The notes under the pieces are model-generated. The model saw nothing but the letters and a program-made list of their open reading frames with translations. It was not told the origin of the DNA and made no database searches. A stretch of 64,000 nucleotides of DNA from Kocuria soli (lineage in GTDB: Bacteria > Actinomycetota > Actinomycetes > Actinomycetales > Micrococcaceae), in NCBI RefSeq assembly GCF_003797835.1, contig NZ_RKMF01000005.1, positions 62,001 to 126,000 on the forward strand, read 5' to 3'. The position numbers were made by a program, and so were the translations under genes. This document shows positions 16,576-25,865 of this stretch, piece after piece; position 1 is the first letter of the stretch; each line of letters starts with the position of its first letter.

Positions 16576-19257
16576 GTGCCTCACTACGACCTGACCCGCG
16601 TTGACGCAGCCCGTCGCTCCCGTGACCTGACCCTGCTGGGTGCCGAAGTCCAACTGGACCTCACGGGCGCCTCCGACCCCGACATGTCGACCTTCCCGGT
16701 GACCGCTCGATGGGAGTTCGAAGTCGCCAACGGAGTCGAGGCCACGTTCCTGGACTTCATCGGCGAGGTGGACTCCCTGGAGGTCAACGGCCAGCCGCGG
16801 ACCGGGGCCGACCTGAAACAGTGCGTGTCGGAGGGGCGGATCGAGCTCTCGGGTCTTCAACCGACGAACACCGTGACCGTCCGTGGTCGCGGCCGGTACT
16901 CGCGGTCCGGTGAGGGAATGCATCGGTACGTGGACCCGGAGGACGGTGCCACCTACCTCTACACGCAGTACGAACCGACCGACGCGCGTCGTGTGGTCCC
17001 CTGCTTCGACCAGCCCGATCTGCGTGCCCCCTGGCGGTTCACGGTCGACGCCCCGGCCGGGTGGTCGGTTTCGTCCAACGCGGCAGATGTACGCATCAGT
17101 CCCCTTCCGGCCGCGTCGGGTCACGCGGCAGCGGCGCGTCACGAGTTCTCCGCCACGGCCGCCATCCCGAGCTACCTGACCACTGTCCTGGCCGGGCCCT
17201 ACCACCGGGTCACGGGCACGTGGGAATCTTCGGTGCCTGGACGCGATCAGCGGCTGCCGTTGACCCTGTGGTGCCGGGCCAGCATGGCGCCGCACCTTCC
17301 GGCCGAGGAACTGTTCGAGCTGACCAGGCAAGGACTGGACTTCTACACCGGCCTGTTCGACCTCGACTTCCCGTTCGACTCCTACGAACAGGCATTCGTC
17401 CCCGAGTACAACCTGGGTGCCATGGAGAACCCCGGGTTGGTCACCTTCACCGAGGACTACCTGTTCCCCGACGGCCCCACCCACCAACAGCGCGCGGCCC
17501 GGGCCAACACGGTCCTGCACGAGATGGCGCACATGTACTTCGGCGATCTGGTGACCATCCGCTGGTGGGAGGACCTGTGGCTCAAGGAGTCCTTCGCGGA
17601 GTACATGGGGGCATACGCCTCGGCCGAGGCCACGGAGTTCACGAGCGCCTGGGCGGGATTCGCGGTGCGCCGCAAGGCCTGGGCCTACCGGCAGGACGCG
17701 CTGAGCACGACTCACCCGATCCTCGCCGACATTCCGGACGTGGCCGCCGCCCGGCAGAACTTCGACGGCATCACCTACGCCAAGGGTGCCGCAGCGCTCA
17801 AGCAGCTGGTGGCCTTCGTCGGGCAGGACGCATTCTTCGCGGCGTGCCGGGCGTACTTCCGACGGCACGCCTGGGGATCAGCCGATCTGTCCGACTTCCT
17901 GGCCGCGCTCGAGGAGGCCTCCCACCAGGACACACGGGCCTGGGCCCGGCACTGGCTAGACACGACGGGCGCCACCCGGGTCGACGTCACGGTCACCCGA
18001 GGGGACACAGGTTTGGACTCTCCGATCGAATCGGTCGTGCTGGTGCCTCGCGGGACCCCGCAGGACCCGGCCTCCGCCCGACCACACCAGCTGGCCATCG
18101 GCCTCTACGGCACCGATCGCATTTCCACGCCCTCGGATTCAGCGAGCGATGCCGTCGCGTCCTTGGCGACTGCCTGGGCGCGCACCCGGCGGGTCCTGGT
18201 GGAGATACCGGCGGGTCATCAGCCGGGCGACCCGCTGCCGGTCCCGGCGTTGACCGGCGCGCACGGCCTGGTCCTGGTCAACGACGACGACCTGGACTAC
18301 GCCGAGTACCGGCTGGATGCCGGGCAGGCAGAGCACTTGATGGAGCACCTGGGACACCTCCCGGATCCCATGGCGCGCTCCGTGGCCTGGGCACAGCTGT
18401 GGTCGGCCGTGCGCTCCGGGGAGGTGGACCCCGGAGACTTCCTCACCGCTGTCCTGCAGCACATCTTCCAGGAAGAGGAATCGGTGGTCTTCGAGACCGT
18501 CCTGGACCGTGCACTGGAAGTCCTGGACGACCATCTCCCTGTGACCCGTCGAGCCCGTCACAGCACCGACCTGACGCGAGCCGTCGTCACCCAGCTGGAG
18601 TCCGCCCCGCCCGGATCCGACCGGCAGAGCGCTCTGGCCCGAGTGTTCGGGCACCTCCTGGTTCATGATCGGACCTTCTCCGCCTGGGCCGGTGATCTGC
18701 TGGCCGGCTCCGTGGCACTTCCGGATCTGCGGCTCGGGCCCACCCTCCGTTGGCGTCTGCTCACGGGGCTGGTGGCCTCGGGCCACGCCGATGACACCTG
18801 TATCCGCTCGGAGTCGGATCGCGACAGTTCCAGGCCCGCGCAGATCGGGCGGGCCCGCGCGGAAGCGGCCAGGCCCACGGCCGAAGCCAAACAGGAGGCA
18901 TGGGACCGTGTCCTGGGCCCGGACCTCACCAACGACCTGCTCAGCGCCACCGCGGCGGGATTCCAGCTGGGCGACGACGACCTTCTGGCTCCCTTCCGCG
19001 CTCGGTACTTCGAAGTCATCCAGGAGCAGTGGGCAAGTCGGTCGATCGGCATGGCCACCCGAGTGGTCGCGGGCCTGTATCCCCGGACCGCACCGGACCC
19101 TGCCGCGGGCGTCGAGAACGATGCCGTTCTGCAAGCCACGGAGGAATGGCTCACCACCCACTCGGACGCACCAGCAGCGCTCCTGCGTGTGGTCCGAGAG
19201 CAAGCCGACGAACGCCGACGTCGACTCACCATCCAGGCGCGCGCAAGGCCCGCGTAA
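16576..19257 (+). CDS. pepN: Aminopeptidase N (M1 family zinc metallopeptidase)
   Basis: This cytoplasmic M1 aminopeptidase trims N-terminal residues from peptides. It has the substrate-anchoring GAMEN motif (LGAMENPGLVTF) followed by the zinc site HEMAHMYFGD with the downstream glutamate in WLKESFAEYMG. An ERAP1-like C-terminal helical domain completes the roughly 893 residues. Two in-frame GTGs compete (16570, 16576). A TAGACT -10-like element ends at 16569, exactly six bases before the second, with no ribosome-binding site, so a leaderless start at 16576 is my choice. The gene is monocistronic by spacing. Confidence 0.95.
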   Translation: MPHYDLTRVDAARRSRDLTLLGAEVQLDLTGASDPDMSTFPVTARWEFEVANGVEATFLDFIGEVDSLEVNGQPRTGADLKQCVSEGRIELSGLQPTNTVTVRGRGRYSRSGEGMHRYVDPEDGATYLYTQYEPTDARRVVPCFDQPDLRAPWRFTVDAPAGWSVSSNAADVRISPLPAASGHAAAARHEFSATAAIPSYLTTVLAGPYHRVTGTWESSVPGRDQRLPLTLWCRASMAPHLPAEELFELTRQGLDFYTGLFDLDFPFDSYEQAFVPEYNLGAMENPGLVTFTEDYLFPDGPTHQQRAARANTVLHEMAHMYFGDLVTIRWWEDLWLKESFAEYMGAYASAEATEFTSAWAGFAVRRKAWAYRQDALSTTHPILADIPDVAAARQNFDGITYAKGAAALKQLVAFVGQDAFFAACRAYFRRHAWGSADLSDFLAALEEASHQDTRAWARHWLDTTGATRVDVTVTRGDTGLDSPIESVVLVPRGTPQDPASARPHQLAIGLYGTDRISTPSDSASDAVASLATAWARTRRVLVEIPAGHQPGDPLPVPALTGAHGLVLVNDDDLDYAEYRLDAGQAEHLMEHLGHLPDPMARSVAWAQLWSAVRSGEVDPGDFLTAVLQHIFQEEESVVFETVLDRALEVLDDHLPVTRRARHSTDLTRAVVTQLESAPPGSDRQSALARVFGHLLVHDRTFSAWAGDLLAGSVALPDLRLGPTLRWRLLTGLVASGHADDTCIRSESDRDSSRPAQIGRARAEAARPTAEAKQEAWDRVLGPDLTNDLLSATAAGFQLGDDDLLAPFRARYFEVIQEQWASRSIGMATRVVAGLYPRTAPDPAAGVENDAVLQATEEWLTTHSDAPAALLRVVREQADERRRRLTIQARARPA

Positions 19258-19411
19258 CGGGCCGTCGCCCACCCGGCCCACCGCGGCCACAATCCGCGGA
19301 AATGCATGTAATCCGTGAAAGACTGTTCTGCGTCCGGACTCGTCCGGACACCAACGTCCCGTGGCTGGCCAGCGGGCCACGCTTCCCCATCTCTCAGGCC
19401 TAAGGGAGACC

Positions 19412-20674
19412 ATGACCACCTATGCCCTGAACGACCGCGGTTCTCTGGAGATCGTGACGGAGAACTTCTACGACGCGGAGATCCTGCGCGTGTTCGGTTC
19501 GTTGCCGTACGGGATGGTGGAGACTTTTGCCGGGACCGCAACCCTGGTTCCCGAACCTGACAATCCGTTCGATTCACAGACCATTTCCGTGCGCGTGGAC
19601 GACAACCAGGTGGGGCACCTCGCCAAGGACGACGCCGTCCGGTACTGGCCGGCCGTGACTCGCGTGGTGGCATCCGGATACGCCGCGACGGCGCCCGTGA
19701 TCATCAAGGCATCGCTGGTGGATGCCGACGGGACTCCGGAAGTCGATGCGTCGGCACGCGTGCAGCTTTCCCCTCCGGACCTGCTGTTTCCCGTCAACTC
19801 ACCCCCGCAGCGCTCGACCGTGCTCCCCCAGGGCCCTTCGATCAAGGTGCTCGACGAACAGGACCACGCCGCCTACCTCCACGCGATTCTGCCCAAGTCC
19901 GGAGAAGCCCGGCTGTTCCTGACCCTTGAGGTCAACCAGGTCCGGACCGCCCACGGTGAACACGTGGACATCGTGGAGGTGCTGCACGAACGTCAGGTGG
20001 TCGGGCGCTTCTCCACTCAGCTCTCGGAACAGTTCATTCCGGTCATCCGCCATGCCTTCGAACACAACCTGCTGACAGCGGCCTGGGGCACCATCCGGGG
20101 ATCGGCTTACGAGGTCTCGCTGACCGTTCAGGCGGCTCGCCCCGAGGCGATCGACGCGGCCTGGTTCGAAGAGCTGCCGCGGGTGGGCGACGAGTTGGTG
20201 CCCGAAGCGGATGACTACGAGATTCCCAATGCCTACGTGCCGACCGACGCCGAGCGCGGGAAGAACTCCCGGAAGTGGCGCAAGGGCATGGCTGCCTCCG
20301 GGCATCCCGTGGCCCCCGCCCGGTCGACCGGCAACACCCACACGGGGTCGACGTCCACGGCCGGGTCAAGTGCGTGGGCGGCATCGGACGCGACCTGGAC
20401 CCGACGCAGCCGGGCAACGGTGTGGGTGCTTCTGGCAGCCACCGTGCTGTTGGTGCTGGCGGCCGTGCTCTTCCTGGGGCGTGAGCCGCTGGTGTCCGCC
20501 CTGGCGCTGATCGTGGCCGCCGCCACGGGCGGGATGGCGGCGTACCTGCGCTCTTTGTTCGGGCCCCTCAAGTCCCCCACGACCAAGGTCTCCACACCGG
20601 GGAACACTACCTCCACCTCGGCGAACACCACCTCCACTCCGGCGGAGATCCCCGCCGAGCGCGACGATTCCTGA
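19412..20674 (+). CDS. HIRAN-like domain protein with C-terminal membrane segments
   Basis: This is a 420-residue protein. Residues about 15-80 (AEILRVFGS, VPEPDNPFDSQTISVRVDD, VGHLAKDDAVRY) match the HIRAN pattern, a DNA-end or single-strand-binding module usually found on helicases or nucleases. No helicase or nuclease motif is present. The middle is a mixed alpha/beta region. Two hydrophobic helices follow (about 336-380), then a Thr/Ser-rich tail. The ATG at 19412 with GGGAGA upstream is preferred to a start 51 bp earlier. It lies 45 bp before the ABC1-kinase gene and may be co-transcribed. Confidence 0.7.
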   Translation: MTTYALNDRGSLEIVTENFYDAEILRVFGSLPYGMVETFAGTATLVPEPDNPFDSQTISVRVDDNQVGHLAKDDAVRYWPAVTRVVASGYAATAPVIIKASLVDADGTPEVDASARVQLSPPDLLFPVNSPPQRSTVLPQGPSIKVLDEQDHAAYLHAILPKSGEARLFLTLEVNQVRTAHGEHVDIVEVLHERQVVGRFSTQLSEQFIPVIRHAFEHNLLTAAWGTIRGSAYEVSLTVQAARPEAIDAAWFEELPRVGDELVPEADDYEIPNAYVPTDAERGKNSRKWRKGMAASGHPVAPARSTGNTHTGSTSTAGSSAWAASDATWTRRSRATVWVLLAATVLLVLAAVLFLGREPLVSALALIVAAATGGMAAYLRSLFGPLKSPTTKVSTPGNTTSTSANTTSTPAEIPAERDDS

Positions 20675-20719
20675 CCCCGACCGACAGACAGGGCTGACAC
20701 GGATGACTGACAGAGACGG

Positions 20720-22411
20720 ATGATCTCCAGGCGAGAACGACTTCTTCAGATCCTCGAAGTGCTCTCGAAGCACGGCTTCGGGTTCGCGCTGGGTGGGCTC
20801 AAGCCCGAGTGGCGTTCGTACCTGGGCAAGGTTCGTCTGATCGATCCTCAGAAGATCCAGCCTCAGCCGGAGCACCTGCGGTTGGCTCTGGAGGAACTCG
20901 GCCCGACGTTCGTCAAGTTGGGGCAGTTGGCCTCCACCCGTCCCGACCTGCTCCCGCCGGCGTACGCCGCAGAACTGGCGCTCCTGCAGGATTCCTCCCC
21001 TCCCATCCCACCCGACGTGATCCGCGAGATGCTGGGCGAGGAACCCGAATCAGCGGCCGAGGAGATCCTGCAACACATCGACCCGGTGCCGTTGGCGACG
21101 GGTTCGATCGGTCAGGCGCACCTGGCTACCTTCCGCGGCGCCGAGGTCGTGGTCAAGATTCGGCGGCCGAACATCGTCGGCGAGGTGAACCGGGATCTGG
21201 AGATCCTGCGTGAGCTTGCCGTCCTGCTCACCAGGTACTGGCCGGGAGTCCAGTACCAGGACCTCATCGGGCTGGTCGACGAGTTCGCGGCCTCCATGCG
21301 TGACGAGATGGACTACCTCACGGAAGCCCGCAACACGGAGCGCATGCGGGAGATCTTCGGCGCCCACCCTTCCGTGATCGTCCCGGAGGTGTTCTGGGAG
21401 GCGACGTCCACGCGCATCCTGACCACCGAGCGCATGACCGGGCTCAAGATCAGCGACATCGCAGCGCTCGACGACGCCGGACTCGACCGCCACGAGGTGG
21501 CCGTGACCGCCACGGACGCGTTGTGCAAGATGATCTTCGAGGACGGGTTCTTCCACGCCGATCCGCATCCGGGCAACCTGTTCGTCCAACCGGACGGGTC
21601 GATCGCCATGATCGATTTCGGCATGGTGGGAACGCTGTCCGAGGAGTTCCGTGACTCACTGGTCACACTGATGATGGGTGTGGTCCAGGGCAACGTCCGC
21701 CGGGCTGCAAGCGGATTGTTGGCCCTGACGGAGACTTCCGGGGAACAGCTTGACCGCGCCAAGCTCGAGCGCGACATCGAAGCGATGCTGCGGCGATACG
21801 CCAACCGGCCGCTCCAGGAAGTGCGGATCGGCGCCCTCATGACGGATCTGGTGGCCACCCTGCGCCGCCACCGGCTCCGGTTGCCCCGCCAATCCGCACT
21901 GTTCCTGCGCATGGTTCTGACGGCGGAAGCCATCGGGACAAGCCTGGACCCGGAGTTCGACCTGGTTGCGGTCATGCAGCCGTACGCTCAACGGTTCGTG
22001 CTCAAGCGTCTGTCCCCGGACGCGTTGGTGGGCCGGGTCCGTGACCTCTTGCAGGACGCCGTGCAGATGGGGGCCGAGGCGCCGGACGTGATGCGCCGCG
22101 TGCTCACGGTGCTCGAACACGGAGGGTTCGACGTCCACCTGCGCGGTGACGAACTGCAGCCGCTGCTCGACCAGACCGAGAAGATCGGACATCAACTCAT
22201 TGCGGGTGCCGTGATCGCTGCCACCGTCAACGGGATGTCCCACGTGGTCGCCTCCGACCCGGACCGATTCAGCGGGCTCCGCATTCCCCTGCTCGTCGGT
22301 GGAACCGGCACCATCGGGGTGCTCTCCGGCTACCTCGCGGTTTCGACGGCGGCTCCGCGCACCCGTCGACTGGTCGCAGGACTGCGTGCGCGTCGTCGTC
22401 GAACCAGCTGA
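20720..22411 (+). CDS. ABC1/AarF/UbiB-family atypical kinase
   Basis: UbiB-like proteins are membrane-associated atypical kinase/ATPases linked to isoprenoid-lipid (quinone) metabolism. The family-specific KxGQ motif is at residues 66-69 (FVKLGQLASTRPDLLP). The Ala-rich loop follows (ATGSIGQAHLA), then the invariant lysine in VVVKIRRP, the catalytic HADPHPGNL segment and the IDFGMVG metal site. Two C-terminal hydrophobic helices are typical. It has 563 residues. The quinone partner is not decided by context. The ribosome-binding site is weak. Confidence 0.93.
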   Translation: MISRRERLLQILEVLSKHGFGFALGGLKPEWRSYLGKVRLIDPQKIQPQPEHLRLALEELGPTFVKLGQLASTRPDLLPPAYAAELALLQDSSPPIPPDVIREMLGEEPESAAEEILQHIDPVPLATGSIGQAHLATFRGAEVVVKIRRPNIVGEVNRDLEILRELAVLLTRYWPGVQYQDLIGLVDEFAASMRDEMDYLTEARNTERMREIFGAHPSVIVPEVFWEATSTRILTTERMTGLKISDIAALDDAGLDRHEVAVTATDALCKMIFEDGFFHADPHPGNLFVQPDGSIAMIDFGMVGTLSEEFRDSLVTLMMGVVQGNVRRAASGLLALTETSGEQLDRAKLERDIEAMLRRYANRPLQEVRIGALMTDLVATLRRHRLRLPRQSALFLRMVLTAEAIGTSLDPEFDLVAVMQPYAQRFVLKRLSPDALVGRVRDLLQDAVQMGAEAPDVMRRVLTVLEHGGFDVHLRGDELQPLLDQTEKIGHQLIAGAVIAATVNGMSHVVASDPDRFSGLRIPLLVGGTGTIGVLSGYLAVSTAAPRTRRLVAGLRARRRRTS

Positions 22412-22595
22412 GCCGACAGGCCCCGGCAAGCCAATCTCGAGCGGGTCACACACCGATTATTTGCAGTCTAATGAATACATCTCTCCCGTGACGACCGTAA
22501 ACTCACTGCGTAGCTGCCTGCCGCCCCAACGGCACGCAGTCCGTTATTCAAGCGACTCGGCCGTGCACTGCCCGCCGGCCGACGAGGAGAGCCGT

Positions 22596-23375
22596 ATGAG
22601 TCAACTACGGCGCGGTGAAGCCCTGCTCGCCCGTGTCGACGCCGAGGTGCGGTTTGAAGGGGCCGACGGGCCCGTCACCCCGGAGGACGCCGTCCTGGAA
22701 AGGACCCGCCACGGAATGCTGGGGTTGATGAACCGCAGTTTGGTCCGTCTTGCCAAGGAGGACGGACTCGAAGACCATCTGCCCGAACTCCGGATCAGTT
22801 ACCGTTCGACGACCCCGGGCACCTACATGATCGACATGGACCTCATGGACCCCCGCCCCCCGTTGACCCGGGCGATCGCACCCGTGCCTGCAGCCAAACG
22901 CGACCAGATGGCCCGGTGGGTCCGGTGGGGTGCTGAATTGGTGTCCGTGACCGTGCAGATCCTCCCGCTGATCCTGGTGGCAACCAAGGTCCGCATCAGT
23001 TCGGAGCCCGATGCGGACGGCTTTTCCACCATGGTGATCGACGACCGCCGTACCGTCCGGGTCCCCGGGTTCATCTCGAACTTGTTCGACGGGACGCCGG
23101 AGGCAGCCGCGACCCATAGGGCCTTGCTGGCCACGTTGTATGACCCCGGGTTGCGCTCACTCGTGCTCGTGAATGACCCGTCGGACCCAGCGAGGCGAAT
23201 GGAGACCGTCGTGGATCTGCCTGAAGGGTTCCATCACATTCTGGCGGCCGCAGACTTCCACAGCATCGATGCCATGATCGAGATGGACGACGTCCCCCTG
23301 CGGGAGATGCTGACTCGCACAACCCGGCGCCAGGCCTTCAGCACGGGTATTGCGGGGATGGGGCGGCCGAACTAA
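22596..23375 (+). CDS. Uncharacterised protein (259 aa)
   Basis: I do not recognise a family. The ATG at 22596 follows GAGGAGAG and gives a soluble protein. It has an N-terminal helical region with GMLGLMNRSLVRLAKEDG, a hydrophobic helix near VSVTVQILPLILVA, and a C-terminal segment LRSLVLVNDPSDPARRMETVVDLP. That segment resembles part of the convergent neighbour (SIVIGLEPNAPERRVEFVV). Its stop codon overlaps the neighbour's stop by three bases. The 184-bp upstream region is AT-richer than its surroundings and probably carries the promoter. Confidence 0.65.
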   Translation: MSQLRRGEALLARVDAEVRFEGADGPVTPEDAVLERTRHGMLGLMNRSLVRLAKEDGLEDHLPELRISYRSTTPGTYMIDMDLMDPRPPLTRAIAPVPAAKRDQMARWVRWGAELVSVTVQILPLILVATKVRISSEPDADGFSTMVIDDRRTVRVPGFISNLFDGTPEAAATHRALLATLYDPGLRSLVLVNDPSDPARRMETVVDLPEGFHHILAAADFHSIDAMIEMDDVPLREMLTRTTRRQAFSTGIAGMGRPN

Positions 23376-24043
23376 GCCGATGTCAGGGGGCCGCCCTCGA
23401 CGAACCGGATCACGTCGTCGGCGGCCGGCACCACGAATTCGACCCTGCGTTCGGGTGCGTTGGGCTCCAGGCCGATGACGATCGACGCCACGCCCTCCTC
23501 TCGCACGGCCACGAACAACTCCCGCAGTACCCGTTGGATGTAGGGGTCGCCCAAGGCTTCGGCAACTGCATTGGGCAAGCGAAGACGCTGCGGCCCAAGC
23601 GAACTCAACAGATCGCTCAGTCCGGGCGTGGACGTGGGAACACTGCGGGGCGACTTGCTCTCGATCACAAACGATGCCGCGTGGGCCAGGAGTACCGCGT
23701 CGCGCAGGGCCGTTCCGGCAGCCACGGGCCATGCGGCTTTCGCCGGCCTGGCGGGGAACCTGGAGAGCCGTCCCAGTGTCGGCAATATGTGTCGCGCGCG
23801 GCGCAGGTCGGGAGGTTCGATCGTGAACACGACGGAGCCGTTCTGGGACTCGATGAACGAGATCGCAAAGGGAGGACGCGCACCGTCGGCGGAGACCGAG
23901 GACTCGTAGAAGTGACCCACGAGAACCTTGAGGGAGCTGTACGTACGACGCAACACGTCCCGGTTGACCATCACATTGTGGCCGGTGGCATCCTGGATCT
24001 TGAGCTGGATCGTTGAGTAACCGACGGACTGACTGAGCTTCAT
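23372..24043 (-). CDS. Uncharacterised protein (223 aa)
   Basis: No known domain is recognised. The ATG at 24041-24043 gives a start of MKLSQSVGYSTIQLKIQD; a longer frame adds 23 unlikely residues. Strand-rich sequence (FAISFIESQNGSVVFTIEPP) precedes helical regions, and the C-terminus carries SIVIGLEPNAPERRVEFVV, similar to the facing gene. A role coupled to that neighbour is possible but unproven. Its own stop (23372-23374) lies inside the last codons of the convergent gene. Confidence 0.65.
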   Translation of the reverse strand: MKLSQSVGYSTIQLKIQDATGHNVMVNRDVLRRTYSSLKVLVGHFYESSVSADGARPPFAISFIESQNGSVVFTIEPPDLRRARHILPTLGRLSRFPARPAKAAWPVAAGTALRDAVLLAHAASFVIESKSPRSVPTSTPGLSDLLSSLGPQRLRLPNAVAEALGDPYIQRVLRELFVAVREEGVASIVIGLEPNAPERRVEFVVPAADDVIRFVEGGPLTSA

Positions 24044-24152
24044 GAGGTGACCATTGGGCTTGTACGGATCGATGGTTGTGCGGTCTCGTGGCGGTCCGGC
24101 GCACGGTCGCAAGGTGACCTCAGTATGACGGCGCAGGTGCCTGCCCCTGCGA

Positions 24153-25472
24153 TCATCGGAGGTCGATCTCCTGAAGAGGCAGACGTGCCCGGACGATCCA
24201 CCGTCCGTCTATCGGACCACTCATCAGCTCCCCGCCGAAGACCGACACACGTTCACGGAGACCGAGAAGCCCGAATCCTCCGGTGCTCAGCACGGCCTCC
24301 GGGGTGGTCTTCTCACGACGACGGGTGCGGGCGAGGGCATTGGACACTTCGACTTCCGCTCGGGCATCCGTTCCGGATTCCCCCGTGATCTCCACGCGGA
24401 TCCGCACCGGCCCGGACGTGGATCCGTGCCGGATGATGTTCGCGCACGCTTCCTGGACCACTCGCTGACATGCGGAGCGCACGGAGGTCGCGACGCGCTC
24501 CCACCCCGTGCCCTCCCGCACCTCGATGTCTTCGAAGCCGGAGTCCTTGAGGGACTGGACACTACTGGTGAGCACAGAGGACATGGTGGGAGTGGGTGGG
24601 GCCAGGCCACCGGAGCGTGGGCCTTGGGCGCCGTCGTCGTTCGCGGAAACCCGTGTGGCGGAGATGCCCACGGGTTCTTCCCGCAGGATGCTCACCAGGC
24701 GCCGCAGGTCCGCGATGGTTCCGCTGGCACCGGTGGCGATGTCTCGCAGGGCCGTGCGCTGGAGTTCAGGGTCCTCGGAGAGCAGTCCGGCGTTGGCACG
24801 CAGGGCCGTGGCCGTCACGTCATGGGCCACGAGGTCGTGAAGCTCGCGGGCAAGGTCCTGGCGCTCGGCCGTGCGGACCATGGCGGCCTCATGCTCCAAG
24901 CGGGCGATGGTGCGCGCGGACAGGAGGGTCCGGCACCTGAAGAAGCGAATGGTGAAACCCAGGAGAGCCGCGAAGCCGACTAAAACCGACAAAGCAAGGG
25001 CCTCGGCCCACGTGTTCGGGTCCCGGACGAACGTTCCCAGACCCAGTGCAGCCAGCCACTGAGTGGCAACGACAGTGGTGCCAACGCCCCACCGGAGCCA
25101 CATGCAAAGAATCAGGGTACAGGCCACGCCCGGGACAATCACCGTGAAGGTTGATTGTGTGACCAGCGCCATAGCATAGGCGAACGTCATGGTTGCCGTC
25201 CCCAACCGTGGGCCGATGAGCGTGGCGATCAGGGGAATGTAGGACCCTGCCACGATTGCGAGCAGTTCGAGCCACGGGGTGCCGCCGGTCATGGAAAAGA
25301 ACTGCAGATCGCTGGTCAACCGCATCAGGTCGAAGAGGCCGAGGATCCCGACCAGAACACTGGCCACGATGCGTAGGAAGCCTGGGACCGGCAACGGGTC
25401 CGTGACGCGTAATTCAGGCCAACGGCGATGAATTACGGCCAACGGACCCGTTGAGGCAGATACTGTCCTCAC
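24153..25472 (-). CDS. NarL/DesK-type sensor histidine kinase
   Basis: This membrane sensor kinase has 439 residues. About six hydrophobic helices occupy residues 30-180, followed by a short coiled coil. The HisKA_3 H-box RELHDLVAHDVT has the phospho-accepting His near 212. The ATPase domain carries an N-box-like segment (VVQEACANIIRHG) and a G-box (TGGFGLLGLRERV). There is no large extracellular domain, so the membrane region probably senses the signal. The GTG start at 25470-25472 is one base from the stop of the small secreted-peptide gene, so both are translated together. The cognate regulator is divergent at 25.9 kb. Confidence 0.92.
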   Translation of the reverse strand: MRTVSASTGPLAVIHRRWPELRVTDPLPVPGFLRIVASVLVGILGLFDLMRLTSDLQFFSMTGGTPWLELLAIVAGSYIPLIATLIGPRLGTATMTFAYAMALVTQSTFTVIVPGVACTLILCMWLRWGVGTTVVATQWLAALGLGTFVRDPNTWAEALALSVLVGFAALLGFTIRFFRCRTLLSARTIARLEHEAAMVRTAERQDLARELHDLVAHDVTATALRANAGLLSEDPELQRTALRDIATGASGTIADLRRLVSILREEPVGISATRVSANDDGAQGPRSGGLAPPTPTMSSVLTSSVQSLKDSGFEDIEVREGTGWERVATSVRSACQRVVQEACANIIRHGSTSGPVRIRVEITGESGTDARAEVEVSNALARTRRREKTTPEAVLSTGGFGLLGLRERVSVFGGELMSGPIDGRWIVRARLPLQEIDLR

Positions 25473-25473
25473 G

Positions 25474-25680
25474 TCACCTGCTGCAGCGGCCGAAAGCCTG
25501 GCACAGGAGGCTCACAAAGACCCCCGGCTCGGCCTCCACCACGGACGAGGAGGTTGTAGGGGACGGGGTGGCACCGATGGACGGTGCGATGGCAGCGGTG
25601 GCCAGGCCACCGCTGATGAACAACGATCCAGCAACTGCGGCCGCGGCTGCGGCCTTCCGGGAACGGTTGAGAATGGACAT
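25474..25680 (-). CDS. Small secreted peptide, possible signal or accessory for the sensor kinase
   Basis: This is a 68-residue peptide with a clear signal sequence. A basic start (MSILNRSRKA), a hydrophobic Ala/Val core and an A-x-A-like region near ATAAIA precede a Thr/Ser/Pro-rich linker. The mature end carries two cysteines in LLCQAFGRCSR, spaced CX5C. AGGAG precedes the ATG at a good distance. The stop codon lies one base from the kinase GTG, so it is the promoter-proximal gene of a peptide-kinase operon. This layout suggests the peptide feeds or tunes the kinase, but nothing in the sequence proves it. Confidence 0.75.
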   Translation of the reverse strand: MSILNRSRKAAAAAAVAGSLFISGGLATAAIAPSIGATPSPTTSSSVVEAEPGVFVSLLCQAFGRCSR

Positions 25681-25865
25681 CGGTAACTCCTGCTCGAGTG
25701 GGAGACTTGACTCGCGTGCGGGTCTCGCAGGGACTGTTCCTACTGGTCAGCACCCTGTGCGCACGCCCTAAGGATATTCTGGTGATGGAGAAAAACACCC
25801 GCTTGACCTGCGTTTGTGTCACGGGCTAGGCAAATATCTCGAAACCCGTCGGTGAGGGCGTGAAA

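Noticed and set aside
15196-17868. 890-codon open frame on the minus strand
   Set aside because: It lies antisense to glgC and pepN, both with intact catalytic motifs. Long antisense frames are expected in high-GC DNA, and the translation has no recognisable domain.
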